A stretch of DNA of 44,749 nucleotides from an uncultured Prevotella sp. (GCA_947169185.1 CAMVOS010000021.1:1-44749), one strand, 5' to 3'. Shown: positions 1 to 10,067, counted from the stretch's first letter. Numbers and translations are program-made. The notes: generated by a model from the sequence alone, not told the origin.

Positions 1-311
1 AGGAAGACCACTTCATCGAGCGTCAGTACGACCACCTGCACCAGATGATGGAACTCACCGACCAGTCGCTGACGCAGATGAATCGCTTGCTGCAGGGTCG
101 TAAGGAGTCGTTCGACGTGAACCGTACGTTCAATATCGAGAACGAAATCAATAACTACCGCAACCAGTTGAAGACACAAAATATCACCGATGTCAACAAC
201 CGCGAGTATACTTATGCCGTTGGTACCATCTACATGGACCTGATTAATGAGTGCGAGAAATTAGGCGACTATGTGGTGAATGTCGTAGAGGCTCGCATGG
301 GCATTCGATAA
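1..311 (+). CDS. Na/Pi cotransporter family protein, C-terminal PhoU-like domain (partial)
   Basis: The reading frame is open from the first bases of the window (codons begin at base 3) and stops with TAA at 309-311, so only about the last 102 residues are present. The sequence is helical and charged, with the stretch NIENEINNYRNQL and an ending YMDLINECEKLGDYVVNV. Both are typical of the PhoU-like cytoplasmic tail of Bacteroidota Na+/phosphate cotransporters (NptA/PNaS family). The membrane part lies outside the window. The family imports phosphate with sodium; the PhoU tail is thought to regulate transport. The call rests on the C-terminal tail alone, so a free-standing PhoU-domain protein is possible but less likely. 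Confidence 0.75.
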   Translation, partial: EDHFIERQYDHLHQMMELTDQSLTQMNRLLQGRKESFDVNRTFNIENEINNYRNQLKTQNITDVNNREYTYAVGTIYMDLINECEKLGDYVVNVVEARMGIR

Positions 312-346
312 AAATGTATGAAAGATGCAATAATATAACACAGTTT

Positions 347-380
347 TTTGTTGTTATTTCGAAAATTTTTATTAATTTTG
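347..380 (+). promoter_or_regulatory. Promoter of the Oar-like TonB receptor
   Basis: A Bacteroidota -7 box TAATTTTG lies at 373-380, with a TTTG at 347-350 as the -33 element (22-nt spacer). Transcription would start near 387, leaving an A/T-rich leader of about 34 nt before the ATG at 421. Confidence 0.6.
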
Positions 381-420
381 CACCGCAATTTATTAATAAT
401 AACACAATAGTTTAAAATTT

Positions 421-3400
421 ATGCAAAAAAAGATCCTGTTTTCATTGGTGATTCTGATGCTTGCATTCGTTTCGACAGCAGTAGCTCAGGTAACCACATC
501 TGGTATCAATGGTAAGGTGACTGCCAATGATGAAGAGGTAATTGGCGCAACCATCGTTGCGAAGCATATTCCCTCTGGTACAGTCTATCGCGCTGTGACG
601 AATGTCAATGGCCGTTATTCTCTCTCTGGTCTCCGTTCAGGTGGTCCTTACGAGGTTGAGGTATCTTACATCGGCTTCCAGAGCAAGAAGTTTACCGATA
701 TGAACCTGACTCTGGGTCAGAACAGCGTGCTCGACGTCTATCTTTCTGAGGATCAGCAGATGCTGAAGGAAGTGCTCGTTTTCTCTACTGGCGGCAAGAA
801 CAACATGCGTACCGACCGTGCTGGTGCTGTGACAGCTGTCAATGCTGAGCAGATGGCACTGGTTCCTACTGTTAGCCGTTCAATGAACGACATTCTGAAG
901 CTGACACCTCAGGGTGGTAATACCGTAGGTGGCTTCGCCGTCGGTGGTGGTAACTATCGTCAGTCATATGTGACGGTCGATGGTGCTGCCTTCAATAATG
1001 CTTTCGGTATCGGTTCTAACCTGCCTGCCAGCGGTTCGCCTATTTCACTGGATGCCCTCGATCAGATTTCAGTGTCAGTATCTCCATTCGATGTACGCCA
1101 GAGCGGCTTCACAGGTGGTGCTATTAATGCTACCACCAAGAGTGGTACGAACGACTACAAGGGTTCTGCCTACATCTACACCAGCAATGTTCACCTGCGT
1201 GGTAATAAGGTTGGCGACTTCGACGAACTCACTCGTCAGCAGCAGCACACCACTACTTATGGTGCAACTATCGGTGGTCCAATCATTAAGGATAAGCTGT
1301 TCTTCTTCCTGAACGGTGAGTACGAGGCCAACGTGTCGGCTGGTCCTACACGTTTTGCGCGTCCCAGCGCTTCTGATGAGTGGGGCAACAAAACCATGTA
1401 CAACCGTCCTACCGAGGCACAGATGCAGGAAATGAGTAACTACTTGCAAAGCAAGTATGGCTACAATCCAGGCCGCTATCAGGGCTTCTCACTCGAGACT
1501 CCTGCTTATCGCCTGTTAGGCCGTGTCGACTGGAACATCAATGAGAACAACCGCGTGAATATTCGCTTCTCTCACACACACTCAAAAAATTCTAACTCAC
1601 CCTCATCTTCTACGGCTCCTCTGACCACCAGTTCTATCTATCCTAATGGTGGTAGTGGCCGTGGTACCAACTATGCACTGCCTTTCGAGAGTGCACGTTA
1701 CTATCAGGAGCAGAATTTCACATCTGTTGCTGGTGAGTGGAACTCAAAGTGGGGTATCGTCAACAATATGTTGCGTATGACCTATTCTTATCAGGACGAG
1801 CCTCGTACTGTAGAGGGTGGCACATTCCCCACTACAGATATTCTGGAGGATAACAGCGTGCTGACAACCTTCGGTCCTGACCCCTTTACAGCAGGTAACC
1901 TTCGTCAGGTTAAGACGTTCGTTGCTACTGATGAGGCTACTTGGACCATGGGATTGCACAATTTCCTGGCTGGTATACAGTTCGAGACCAACGATGCCAT
2001 CAATGGTTTTGCACAGGCTGCCAACGGTTATTACGTGTTCTCTTCTTGGAATGATTTCGTAACCGGTCAGAAACCTTCTGCTTATGGTTTGACAACTTCT
2101 CGTGCCCTGGACGGTTCTATGTTCAAGGCTAAGATGAAGTATAACCAGTTCTCGCTCTACCTGCAAGACCAGATGAACGTCTCTGACCGTCTGCGTCTGA
2201 CTGCTGGTCTGCGCTTCGAGCTACCTATCTATCCTGAGCTGAAGGACAACTACAATGCTCCATTTGCAGAGCAGACCTTTGCCGGTGGTAAGAAGTATAC
2301 TACCGACCAGCTGCCCAGCAGCAAGCTGACCGTTTCTCCACGTATCGGTTTCAACTGGGACGTTCTGGGCGACCAGAGCCTCGTTCTCCGTGGTGGTACC
2401 GGTTACTTCGTAGGTCGTCTGCCTTTCGTATGGCTCGTATCAGCTGTGGGTAACTCAAACGTTGGCCAGCTGCAGTACTTCTACAATACTACAGCTAATG
2501 CTTACGGTGGCCAGCCTAGCTTCGACCCAACAGTAGCTGGTCAGTTGTCTCAGTTGACTATCGACCCGACACAAGTCCTTGTTCCTCAGTCACCTACGAT
2601 TATCGACAAGGATCTGAAGATGAATGCCGTTTGGAAGACTTCTCTGGCTGTTGACTACAAGCTGCCTTACGACATCAACTTCTCATTGGAGGGTATCTAT
2701 AGCCGCGAGTTCAATCCCGCTATCGTTACCAACGAGAACTACGTATTCGACAAGACCGTCCAGATTGCTCCCAGCGACTACCGTTCACGTTACAAGCAGC
2801 TCAATGGACGTAATAACGCCTACCTGATTACCAACGCAGGCAACAAGGCTTACTACTACAGCATCACTGCATCGCTGGCCAAGAAGTTCGACTTCGGTCT
2901 CGATCTGAGCGCTTCTTACACCTACTCAAAGGCTAAGTCGTATAGTGAAGGTCAGGGTGACCAGGTAACCTCTGCCTACAACAACCGCCGCTTCTCTATC
3001 AACGGTATGAACGATATGGAGATGGGTTACGGTACCTATGTGGCTCCTAACCGCCTACTCATTTCGGCTTCTTATCGTAAGGAGTATGCCAAGCACTTCG
3101 CTACTAGCGTGGGTCTTGTCTACGAAGGCATGAATATGGCTTACTTCAAGAGCGGTAGCTATACCAATAACGGTACACGCTACACCTACACCATGACGTC
3201 AAGTATTGCTGGCGACGGAGGCTCGAGCTCGTTGCTCTACATTCCTGCAAGCCGTGAGGAACTCAATAGTTGGAACTTTGTCGACAATGGTAAGGTAGAC
3301 GGACAGACCTATACCGCCGACATGCAGCGTGATGACTTCTGGACTTACATTAACCAGGATGACTATCTGAAAGATCATAAAGGGGGGTATGCTGAGCGTG

Positions 3401-3723
3401 GTGGCGCTATCGCCCCTTGGCATCATCAGCTGGACTTCAAGTTCAACCAGGATTTCTATATCAAGGTTGGTAAGTATCGCAATACCCTTCAGTTCGGTAT
3501 CGATATCGAGAACCTGCCTAACCTCTTGAACAAGAAGTGGGGTCTCTACCAGTATGCACCACGTACTGACCTGATGAATGTCAGCTACAATAACAGTAAC
3601 GGTACCGCTACTTACAAGTATCAGCTGGCTGACGGTAAACGTAACGTCTCTACGTATACCGACTATAACTCAATGTCGTCAACCTATAGAATCCAGTTCA
3701 GCCTGCGTTACATCTTCAACTAA
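421..3723 (+). CDS. Oar-like TonB-dependent receptor
   Basis: This 1100-residue outer-membrane protein starts with a signal peptide (about residues 1-22, ending AVA-Q). A carboxypeptidase-regulatory-like beta-sandwich follows (about 27-110, with the GKVTANDEEVIGATIVAK and YIGFQSKKF signatures). Then come a plug domain (about 115-245, with VTVDGAAFNNAFG and GGAINATTKSGTNDYKG) and a long beta-barrel ending in an aromatic residue-rich strand (FSLRYIFN). The arrangement matches Oar/OmpA-related TonB-dependent receptors rather than SusC: there is no SusD partner downstream, and the NATTKSGTN plug motif is Oar-like. Substrate is unknown. The gene is monocistronic, with its own promoter and a strong terminator. 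The start is supported by the adjacent signal peptide. Confidence 0.88.
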   Translation: MQKKILFSLVILMLAFVSTAVAQVTTSGINGKVTANDEEVIGATIVAKHIPSGTVYRAVTNVNGRYSLSGLRSGGPYEVEVSYIGFQSKKFTDMNLTLGQNSVLDVYLSEDQQMLKEVLVFSTGGKNNMRTDRAGAVTAVNAEQMALVPTVSRSMNDILKLTPQGGNTVGGFAVGGGNYRQSYVTVDGAAFNNAFGIGSNLPASGSPISLDALDQISVSVSPFDVRQSGFTGGAINATTKSGTNDYKGSAYIYTSNVHLRGNKVGDFDELTRQQQHTTTYGATIGGPIIKDKLFFFLNGEYEANVSAGPTRFARPSASDEWGNKTMYNRPTEAQMQEMSNYLQSKYGYNPGRYQGFSLETPAYRLLGRVDWNINENNRVNIRFSHTHSKNSNSPSSSTAPLTTSSIYPNGGSGRGTNYALPFESARYYQEQNFTSVAGEWNSKWGIVNNMLRMTYSYQDEPRTVEGGTFPTTDILEDNSVLTTFGPDPFTAGNLRQVKTFVATDEATWTMGLHNFLAGIQFETNDAINGFAQAANGYYVFSSWNDFVTGQKPSAYGLTTSRALDGSMFKAKMKYNQFSLYLQDQMNVSDRLRLTAGLRFELPIYPELKDNYNAPFAEQTFAGGKKYTTDQLPSSKLTVSPRIGFNWDVLGDQSLVLRGGTGYFVGRLPFVWLVSAVGNSNVGQLQYFYNTTANAYGGQPSFDPTVAGQLSQLTIDPTQVLVPQSPTIIDKDLKMNAVWKTSLAVDYKLPYDINFSLEGIYSREFNPAIVTNENYVFDKTVQIAPSDYRSRYKQLNGRNNAYLITNAGNKAYYYSITASLAKKFDFGLDLSASYTYSKAKSYSEGQGDQVTSAYNNRRFSINGMNDMEMGYGTYVAPNRLLISASYRKEYAKHFATSVGLVYEGMNMAYFKSGSYTNNGTRYTYTMTSSIAGDGGSSSLLYIPASREELNSWNFVDNGKVDGQTYTADMQRDDFWTYINQDDYLKDHKGGYAERGGAIAPWHHQLDFKFNQDFYIKVGKYRNTLQFGIDIENLPNLLNKKWGLYQYAPRTDLMNVSYNNSNGTATYKYQLADGKRNVSTYTDYNSMSSTYRIQFSLRYIFN

Positions 3724-3753
3724 TACGCAGACTGCAAGCAATAAGTTTAGAAT

Positions 3754-3787
3754 AAGAGGACGTGTATGTGCCGCGTCCTCTTTTCTT
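3754..3787 (+). terminator. Rho-independent terminator after the TonB receptor
   Basis: A 9-bp perfect stem (AAGAGGACG / CGTCCTCTT, 3754-3762 with 3774-3782) around an 11-nt loop is followed by TTCTT. It lies 30 nt after the receptor stop codon. Confidence 0.85.
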
Positions 3788-3857
3788 GTATTGTAGCGGA
3801 AATGCAAAAAATATATAATATTACAGATGTACGCGCGAAAGATTAAAAGAAAAGTAG

Positions 3858-3865
3858 TACTTTTG
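3858..3865 (+). promoter_or_regulatory. -7 box of the M16 peptidase operon
   Basis: TACTTTTG at 3858-3865 fits TAnnTTTG and sits 47 nt before the ATG at 3913. No good TTTG is seen at the expected -33 position. It is the only clear promoter between the preceding terminator and the run of closely spaced genes from the peptidase through tyrS. Confidence 0.5.
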
Positions 3866-3912
3866 CATGATATTTGTGTTAGGATATATATAAATCATAA
3901 ACTAATATTGGA

Positions 3913-6738
3913 ATGATAAAACTGAGAAAACTATTCGTGGCTGCCCTAATGCTGATGAGCACGGCAGTTGTAGTGGCACAGAACGGTATGCAGATGCCAC
4001 AACTTCCTGTTGATCCAGATGTGCGCATCGGTAAGTTGGACAACGGACTGACTTATTACATTCGTCACAATGCATGGCCTGAGCACCGTGCAGAGTTCTA
4101 CATCGCCCAGAAGGTGGGCTCTATTCAGGAGGATGACAACCAGCGTGGTCTGGCACACTTCCTGGAGCACATGGCCTTCAACGGTTCGAAGCACTTCAAG
4201 GGCAACGAGATGCTGCGCTGGTGTGAGAGCGTGGGTGTGAAGTTCGGTACGGACCTGAATGCCTATACATCGATAGACCAGACGGTGTATAACATCAGTA
4301 ATGTCCCTACGACACGTGAGGGTATTATCGATTCGTGTCTGCTCATCCTGTACGACTGGGCTGATGGTCTGTTGCTGGAGAAAGAGGAGATAGAGAAGGA
4401 GCGTGGCGTGATTCACGAGGAGTGGCGTCTGCGCACATCGGCCCAGATGCGTATGCTGGAGCGCGACCTGCCCAAGCTGTATCCGGGTTCTAAGTACGGT
4501 CACCGCATGCCTATCGGTCTGATGGAGATTATCGATAACTTCGAGCCCCCATTCCTGCAGGCTTACTACGAGAAGTGGTACCGTCCCGACAATCAGGGTA
4601 TCATCGTGGTGGGTGACGTGGATGTGGATCAGGTAGAGCAGAAGATCAAGACGCTGTTCTCGCCCATCGTATTGCCTAAAAATGCAGCCAAGGTGACGAC
4701 CTATCCCGTGCCCGACAATAACGAGGCCATCTACGTCATCGACAAGGATAAGGAGCAGCAGTATAACATCATTGAGGTTTTGATGAAGACCGAGCCCTTC
4801 CCCGATTCGCTGAAGAGTACGTTGGCTTATCTGCCCGCCGACTACATAAAGAATGCCGCTGTGGCGATGCTTAACGACCGTCTGAGAGAGTATGCCGAGA
4901 AACCCGAGAGTCCCTTCTTGCAGGCTTCTGCTGGTTACGGTCCCTACCTGCTGTCGCGTACGGTCGATGCCTTCAGTCTTTCCATTCTGCCTAAGGACGG
5001 TCAGGCCGATGCTGCTATGACGGCAGCCATCACTGAGGCCCGTCGTGCTGCAGAGTTCGGCTTCACGGCTACGGAGTACGCTCGCTATAAGGCCAACTAT
5101 TTGAGCAATCTGGAGAAGACCTATCTGAACAAGGACAAGCGCTTCAACCGTCAGTTTGTCAATCAGTATGTGGACCACTTCCTGAACAATGAGCCCGTGC
5201 CCAGCATAGACTTTGTTTACGAGGCTATGAAGCAACTGGTGCCGATGTTGACCGTAGAAATGGCTAACGAGGTTATTAAGGAACTGGTGTTGCCTACCGA
5301 TAGCAATCTGGTGGTGGTGAACTTCAACAACGAGAAGGAAGGTGCCGTCTATCCTACGGAGGATGGTCTGAAACAAGCCATTGCCGCAGGTCGTAACGCA
5401 AAGATTGAGGCCTATGTGGACAATGTGAAGGACGAACCTCTGATGACCACGCTACCTAAGCCTGGCAAGATTAAGAAGGAGAAGAAGGACGACAGGTTCG
5501 GTTATAGCGAGCTGACGCTGTCGAACGGTGTGAAGGTGGTGCTGAAACAGACCGACCTCAAGAAGGACCAAGTGCTGCTGCGTGGCTATGGCTACGGTGG
5601 TAGCGCGCTGTATAGTGATGCTGAGCTGCCTAACTTGCGTATGTTTGGCGACGTTATCGAAGCCAGCGGTCTGGGTAACTTCTCGCATACCGAGTTGGAG
5701 AAGGCACTGGCCGGCAAGATTGTCAGCGCATCGCTGTCGATGGATGCCTACCGTGAGTATGTGAGCGGCAGTGCAACACCGAAGGACGTTGAGACCATGC
5801 TGCAGCTGGTGTACCTGATGTTCACCAACATCAATAAGGACCAGAAGTCGTTCGACAACCTGATGCAGACTACTGAGGTACAGCTAAAGAACCGTCTGCT
5901 GCAGCCCGAGACCGTGTTCTCTGACTCGCTGACGCTGACACTGGGTGCTCACCATCCGCGTGTAAAGCCCTTCGACCTGGACGACCTGAAAAAGGTCAGC
6001 TACGACCGCATCCTCGAGATTGCCAAGGAACGTACAGCAAATGCTGCTGCATACACGTTCGACATTGTTGGTAACTTCGACGAGCAGACCATCCGTCCGC
6101 TTATTGAGCAGTATCTGGGTTCGCTGCCCTCACAGAAGAAGGTGCAGAAGGGTAAGCAGATCAATGCTGACTTCAAGGGTGAGGTTGTCAACAACTTCAA
6201 ACACAAGGCCGAGACTCCTAAGTCGATTGCTGTCATGTACTGGTATTCGAAGCAGCTGCCTTTCACTTCAGAGAACAGCATCAAGGCCTCTATGGCCGGA
6301 CAAATCCTGTCAATGGAGTATCTGAAGAAGATTCGTGAGGATGCCAGCGCAGCCTACACCGTAGGTGCCAGTGCAGGTGTCAGCACCGACGACTTCGAGA
6401 ATAATACTACCATCTACGTCTATTGTCCCATGAAACCTGAGAAGGCTGACATCGCCCTGCAGATTATGCGTGACGAGGTACAGGCGTTGTCGAAGGGTTG
6501 CGACCCCGATAAGCTGGCTAAGGTGAAGGAGTACATGATCAAGAACCATGCTGACCGTCTGAAGCAGAATAACTACTGGATCACGACCATCGACATGTGG
6601 CGCTACAAGGGCGTTGACTTCCACAAGGACTACGAGCAGCTGGTGAATGCCCAGACACCTGAGAGCATTGCTGCCTTCGTGAAGGAGGTGCTGAAGTCTG
6701 GCAACCGTGCCGAGGTCGTCATGATGCCCGCAGAATAA
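3913..6738 (+). CDS. M16 family zinc metallopeptidase (insulinase/PqqL-like)
   Basis: The 941-residue protein has a signal peptide (about 1-22, ending VVA-Q) and the inverted zinc motif HFLEH (His82, Glu85, His86) typical of M16 peptidases. The third ligand is expected to be Glu162 in the KEEIEKERGVI stretch. Two further M16 half-domains follow: an inactive-type N-half continuation, and a C-terminal half from about residue 520 that begins YSELTLSNGVKVVLKQ. Length and two-half layout match PqqL-type periplasmic peptidases. Members degrade peptides in the periplasm; the target here is unknown. It is first in a co-directional run, with metK 28 bp downstream. Confidence 0.92.
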   Translation: MIKLRKLFVAALMLMSTAVVVAQNGMQMPQLPVDPDVRIGKLDNGLTYYIRHNAWPEHRAEFYIAQKVGSIQEDDNQRGLAHFLEHMAFNGSKHFKGNEMLRWCESVGVKFGTDLNAYTSIDQTVYNISNVPTTREGIIDSCLLILYDWADGLLLEKEEIEKERGVIHEEWRLRTSAQMRMLERDLPKLYPGSKYGHRMPIGLMEIIDNFEPPFLQAYYEKWYRPDNQGIIVVGDVDVDQVEQKIKTLFSPIVLPKNAAKVTTYPVPDNNEAIYVIDKDKEQQYNIIEVLMKTEPFPDSLKSTLAYLPADYIKNAAVAMLNDRLREYAEKPESPFLQASAGYGPYLLSRTVDAFSLSILPKDGQADAAMTAAITEARRAAEFGFTATEYARYKANYLSNLEKTYLNKDKRFNRQFVNQYVDHFLNNEPVPSIDFVYEAMKQLVPMLTVEMANEVIKELVLPTDSNLVVVNFNNEKEGAVYPTEDGLKQAIAAGRNAKIEAYVDNVKDEPLMTTLPKPGKIKKEKKDDRFGYSELTLSNGVKVVLKQTDLKKDQVLLRGYGYGGSALYSDAELPNLRMFGDVIEASGLGNFSHTELEKALAGKIVSASLSMDAYREYVSGSATPKDVETMLQLVYLMFTNINKDQKSFDNLMQTTEVQLKNRLLQPETVFSDSLTLTLGAHHPRVKPFDLDDLKKVSYDRILEIAKERTANAAAYTFDIVGNFDEQTIRPLIEQYLGSLPSQKKVQKGKQINADFKGEVVNNFKHKAETPKSIAVMYWYSKQLPFTSENSIKASMAGQILSMEYLKKIREDASAAYTVGASAGVSTDDFENNTTIYVYCPMKPEKADIALQIMRDEVQALSKGCDPDKLAKVKEYMIKNHADRLKQNNYWITTIDMWRYKGVDFHKDYEQLVNAQTPESIAAFVKEVLKSGNRAEVVMMPAE

Positions 6739-6740
6739 TT

Positions 6741-6768
6741 AAAGAGTTAAAAGTTAAGAGTTTAAAGT
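6741..6768 (+). repeat. 7-8-bp tandem spacer before metK
   Basis: Degenerate units AAAGAGTT, AAAAGTT and AAGAGTTT, then AAAGTG, fill the gap between the peptidase stop and the GTG of metK. The last unit runs into the start codon. Similar spacers lie before rnpA, tyrS, the GH26 gene, the rhomboid gene and the EEP gene. Confidence 0.6.
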
Positions 6769-8023
6769 GAGTTATTTATTTTCATCAGAATCAGTATCTG
6801 AGGGCCATCCCGACAAGGTGGCCGATCAGATTAGTGATGCCATTCTAGACCAGTTCCTGGCTTACGACCCCCATGCCCGTGTGGCATGTGAGTCGTTTGT
6901 CACCACTGGTCAGGTAGTCTTGATGGGTGAGGTGCGCAGCGAGGTGTATATTGACCTGCAGACCATTGCCCGCAAGACCATCAAGAAGATTGGCTATACC
7001 AAGGCGGAATATCAGTTTGACGGTAACTCGTGTGGTATCCTGACTGCCATCCATGAACAGAGCGCTGACATCAATCGCGGTGTGGATAATGGCAACGAGG
7101 ACGAGCAGGGTGCCGGCGATCAGGGTATGATGTTCGGCTACGCCACGAATGAGACGGAGAATCTGATGCCTGTCAGCCTTGACTTGGCACACCTCATCAT
7201 GCGTACCTTGGCGGACATCCGCAAGGAAGGCAAGGTGATGACGTACCTGAGGCCTGACTCGAAAAGCCAGGTCACCGTGCAGTATAGTGATGCAGGCATT
7301 CCTGAGCGTATAGACACCATCGTGGTATCGACTCAGCACGACGAGTTTGACGAAGAGGAGAAGATGCTCGCAAAAATCAAGGACGACGTGGTTAATATCC
7401 TGATTCCACGTGTCAAGCAGCAGATTCATTCGGAGCGTGTGCTGGCATTGTTCGGCGACGACATCAAGTACTACGTCAACCCCACAGGTAAGTTTGTCAT
7501 TGGCGGTCCTCACGGCGATACGGGCCTGACAGGTCGTAAAATCATCGTCGATACCTACGGAGGCAAGGGTGCCCATGGTGGTGGCGCTTTCTCTGGCAAG
7601 GACTCGTCGAAGGTTGACCGTAGCGCAGCCTATGCTGCACGTCATATAGCGAAGAACATGGTGGCTGCGGGTGTGGCCGACGAGATGCTGGTGCAGGTGA
7701 GCTACGCCATCGGTGTTGCGAAGCCCATGAACATCTATGTCAATACATATGGCCGCTCGCGTGTCGGCATGTCCGATGGTGAGATAGCCAAGAAGATAGA
7801 GGCGCTGTTCGATCTTCGGCCAAAGGCCATCGAACGGTCGTTGAAACTGCGCCAGCCTATGTACTTGGAGACGGCAGCCTACGGACACATGGGCCGTAAG
7901 TGTGAGGTGGTAAAGAAAACCTTTACCAGCAGTTATCACGAGACAAAGACCATTGATGTCGAACTGTTTACATGGGAGAAACTGGACCGTGTGGACGATA
8001 TCATACGTGCTTTTGGACTCTAA
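6767..8023 (+). CDS. metK: S-adenosylmethionine synthetase (methionine adenosyltransferase)
   Basis: MetK makes S-adenosylmethionine from methionine and ATP in the cytoplasm. The 418-residue product has the signature [12 protein letters not shown] near the N-terminus, the ATP-binding [12 protein letters not shown], and the phosphate-binding stretch [18 protein letters not shown]. Length is near the family norm (about 380-430). The start is GTG at 6767, giving [17 protein letters not shown], which is the usual MetK N-terminus; no upstream in-frame alternative fits. It sits 28 bp after the peptidase gene and 3 bp before the DUF4271 gene, so it is probably co-transcribed with both. Confidence 0.97.
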   Translation: MSYLFSSESVSEGHPDKVADQISDAILDQFLAYDPHARVACESFVTTGQVVLMGEVRSEVYIDLQTIARKTIKKIGYTKAEYQFDGNSCGILTAIHEQSADINRGVDNGNEDEQGAGDQGMMFGYATNETENLMPVSLDLAHLIMRTLADIRKEGKVMTYLRPDSKSQVTVQYSDAGIPERIDTIVVSTQHDEFDEEEKMLAKIKDDVVNILIPRVKQQIHSERVLALFGDDIKYYVNPTGKFVIGGPHGDTGLTGRKIIVDTYGGKGAHGGGAFSGKDSSKVDRSAAYAARHIAKNMVAAGVADEMLVQVSYAIGVAKPMNIYVNTYGRSRVGMSDGEIAKKIEALFDLRPKAIERSLKLRQPMYLETAAYGHMGRKCEVVKKTFTSSYHETKTIDVELFTWEKLDRVDDIIRAFGL

Positions 8024-8026
8024 ATA

Positions 8027-8869
8027 ATGGCGTTACAGCAAGATACCATCAATCTGCCGTTACGCGACGGAGGGCAGTCTCTGACTGATGTCCAGCTGCC
8101 TGAATACTATCGCGAAGGCTATTTCTCAAAGGATTCACTCTTTCATCCCGAACTGCCAGGTGGCAGCTTCGGGGTAGGGGGTGACCCTTTGCCATATACT
8201 ATCCACAACGACAATGTCATCACCTTGATACTGTTGCTGTTTTTTATTACGATGGTTATTGCTTATGCTAATACCAGGGTATTTATCTTACGTCAACTGA
8301 AGAACCTCTTCTACATCCCTCATGACGGATTGGGAGATATGACTGAGACGGGTAACGAGCTGCGTTTCCAGCTGTTCTTGGTGCTGCTGACCAGTGTGCT
8401 GCTGTCATTGCTATACTATTTCTATACCATTCGTTATATCGGCGATTGTTTTATATTGCAGTCGCAATACCATCTGATTGCTATCTTCCTGGTAATGACG
8501 GTAGCATATTTCCTGTTTAAATGGGTGGCATACACTCTGGTTAACAGGGTGTTCTTCGATGGTAAAAGAATACGACATTGGGTGAAGACCAAACTGCTCA
8601 TAACATCTATTGAAGGAATGGTGCTTTTTCCTGCAGTGTTATTGCGCGCATACTTCAATATGACAGAACAAAATGTCATCATTTATGTCATAATAGTGCT
8701 GATTTTTGTTAAAATATTGACGTTTTTCAAGTGCTATGTCGTCTTTTTCCGAAGAAATGTCTTTGAATTGCAAATTATTTTGTACTTTTGTGCCCTCGAA
8801 ATGGTGCCTTTGCTTGCTTTCTGGGGAGCATTGGACTATGTGGCAAACAGTTTGAAAATAATTTTTTAG
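8027..8869 (+). CDS. DUF4271 family membrane protein
   Basis: This 280-residue protein has a soluble N-terminus (about 1-60) and then six hydrophobic segments (about 66-86, 112-134, 150-175, 188-210, 215-240 and 247-270). The layout and position directly upstream of hemD match the DUF4271 family found throughout Bacteroidota, whose function is unknown. The gene starts 3 bp after the metK stop and ends 9 bp before hemD, so it belongs to the same transcript. Its A/T content rises in the last third, as expected for membrane segments. The family name is recalled from gene order and topology, not from a motif. Confidence 0.8.
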   Translation: MALQQDTINLPLRDGGQSLTDVQLPEYYREGYFSKDSLFHPELPGGSFGVGGDPLPYTIHNDNVITLILLLFFITMVIAYANTRVFILRQLKNLFYIPHDGLGDMTETGNELRFQLFLVLLTSVLLSLLYYFYTIRYIGDCFILQSQYHLIAIFLVMTVAYFLFKWVAYTLVNRVFFDGKRIRHWVKTKLLITSIEGMVLFPAVLLRAYFNMTEQNVIIYVIIVLIFVKILTFFKCYVVFFRRNVFELQIILYFCALEMVPLLAFWGALDYVANSLKIIF

Positions 8870-8878
8870 GACAAAACG

Positions 8879-9628
8879 ATGATAAAAAAGATTCTGGTAT
8901 CCCAACCTAAACCATCGAGCGAGAAGTCGCCCTATTACGACATCGCTCAGAAGTTCGACGTCGAACTGGTGTTCCGTCCTTTCATTAAGGTAGAGGGTCT
9001 GACAGCCAAAGAGTTTCGTGCGCAGAAGATAAGCATCCTTGATTATACGGCCATCGTGTTCACTTCACGTCATGCCATCGACCATTTTTTCACATTGGCC
9101 AAGGAGATGCGCATCGCTATTCCTGAGGATATGAAGTATTTCTGTGTCACAGAGACCGTATCGCTCTATATCCAGAAGTATGTACAGTACCGCAAACGTA
9201 AGGTGTTCTTCGGAACAACGGGAAAGATTGACGACTTGTTGCCCACCATGGTGAAACACAAGACTGAGAAGTATCTTGTCCCCATGAGCGATGTACATAA
9301 TGATAGTCTGGCCCAGCTGCTGGACAGCAAGAAGCTGAACCATATGGAGTGTGTGATGTATCGCACGGTGAGCAATGACTTTACACCAGAAGAAGTCAAG
9401 TCGTTCGACTACGATATGCTGATATTCTTTAGTCCTGCCGGTATTGAATCGCTTACCAAGAATTTCCCCAATTTCAAACAGGGAAATATTGCCATTGCCA
9501 CATTTGGACCTGCAACGGCACACGCTGCCCGTGAAGCAGGTTTGCGCCTCGATATTGAAGCACCATCAGAGAAGTATCCCTCGATGACGGGAGCCCTGCA
9601 GCATTACTTGCTGACCATCGAAGACTAG
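8879..9628 (+). CDS. hemD: Uroporphyrinogen-III synthase
   Basis: HemD cyclises hydroxymethylbilane to uroporphyrinogen III, the branch point to heme, siroheme and corrinoids. The 249-residue protein begins KKILVSQPKPSSEKSPYYD and contains the family-typical stretches VFTSRHAIDHFF, FFSPAGIESLTKNFP and IATFGPATAHAAREAGL. These lie in the two Rossmann-like lobes expected of HemD. Sequence conservation in the family is low, but the SPAG and GPATA motifs and the DUF4271-hemD-rnpA-yidD-tyrS order of Bacteroidota make the call secure. AGGA lies 7 nt before the ATG as a possible ribosome binding site. Confidence 0.9.
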   Translation: MIKKILVSQPKPSSEKSPYYDIAQKFDVELVFRPFIKVEGLTAKEFRAQKISILDYTAIVFTSRHAIDHFFTLAKEMRIAIPEDMKYFCVTETVSLYIQKYVQYRKRKVFFGTTGKIDDLLPTMVKHKTEKYLVPMSDVHNDSLAQLLDSKKLNHMECVMYRTVSNDFTPEEVKSFDYDMLIFFSPAGIESLTKNFPNFKQGNIAIATFGPATAHAAREAGLRLDIEAPSEKYPSMTGALQHYLLTIED

Positions 9629-9646
9629 TGGTGTAGTGGGGGGAAT

Positions 9647-9668
9647 GTTTAACGTTCAGCGTTCAATG
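9647..9668 (+). repeat. 7-bp tandem spacer before rnpA
   Basis: Three 7-bp units (GTTTAAC, GTTCAGC, GTTCAAT) lie directly before the favoured rnpA start codon; the last unit overlaps that ATG. Confidence 0.55.
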
Positions 9669-10067
9669 CAACGCCACACTCTCAAAGAGAGAACGTTCAA
9701 GAAGCGAGAGCGCATGGTCAGTCTCAAGCTGATAGAGTCGCTCTTTGGAGGCGGTTGCAGCCAGTCTGTGGCTGCTTTTCCGTTAAGGGCGGTATACATG
9801 CTCGCTGAGCGCCATTCAGACGGTACGCCCGTACAACTCTTAATCAGTGTGCCTAAAAAGCGTTTCAAGCATGCTGTCGATCGTAATAGGGTGAAGCGTC
9901 AGGTGCGCGAAGCCTACCGTCAGCACAAGGACCTATTGTATCAGACTGTGCCCGAGGATCAGTGTCTGCTCTTGGCTTTCATCTGGCTGTCCGACGACCA
10001 CTGGCCGTCGAAAGAGGTTGAAGAACGTGTGACATCTTTAATGCGTAGGATTTCGGAGAAGATATGA
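9666..10067 (+). CDS. rnpA: Ribonuclease P protein component
   Basis: RnpA binds the RNase P RNA and helps mature tRNA 5' ends. From the ATG at 9666 it is 133 residues long and basic. It has the usual TFKKRERM beginning and the conserved basic helix [20 protein letters not shown]. In-frame starts also exist at 9636 (GTG) and 9645 (ATG). I prefer 9666 because the bases between 9647 and 9668 are a tandem spacer like those before other genes, and because family members begin only a few residues before the TFKK motif. The stop codon overlaps the yidD start by 4 bp (ATGA). Confidence 0.93.
   Translation: MQRHTLKERTFKKRERMVSLKLIESLFGGGCSQSVAAFPLRAVYMLAERHSDGTPVQLLISVPKKRFKHAVDRNRVKRQVREAYRQHKDLLYQTVPEDQCLLLAFIWLSDDHWPSKEVEERVTSLMRRISEKI

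Noticed and set aside
3946..5376. Open reading frame of 476 codons antisense to the M16 peptidase gene
   Set aside because: It is a mirror of a clear peptidase gene with zinc motif; the translation is low in domain-like character and rich in His/Leu/Gln as expected for an antisense frame.
6845..7939. Open reading frame of 364 codons antisense to metK
   Set aside because: metK is certain on the plus strand; the opposite frame has no recognisable motif, promoter or initiation context.
9276..9283. TTGTCCCC (reverse of GGGGACAA) inside hemD
   Set aside because: Single copy in coding sequence, no partner 19 bp away and no -7 box at 58 bp; other single GGGGACA matches in coding regions were dismissed for the same reason.
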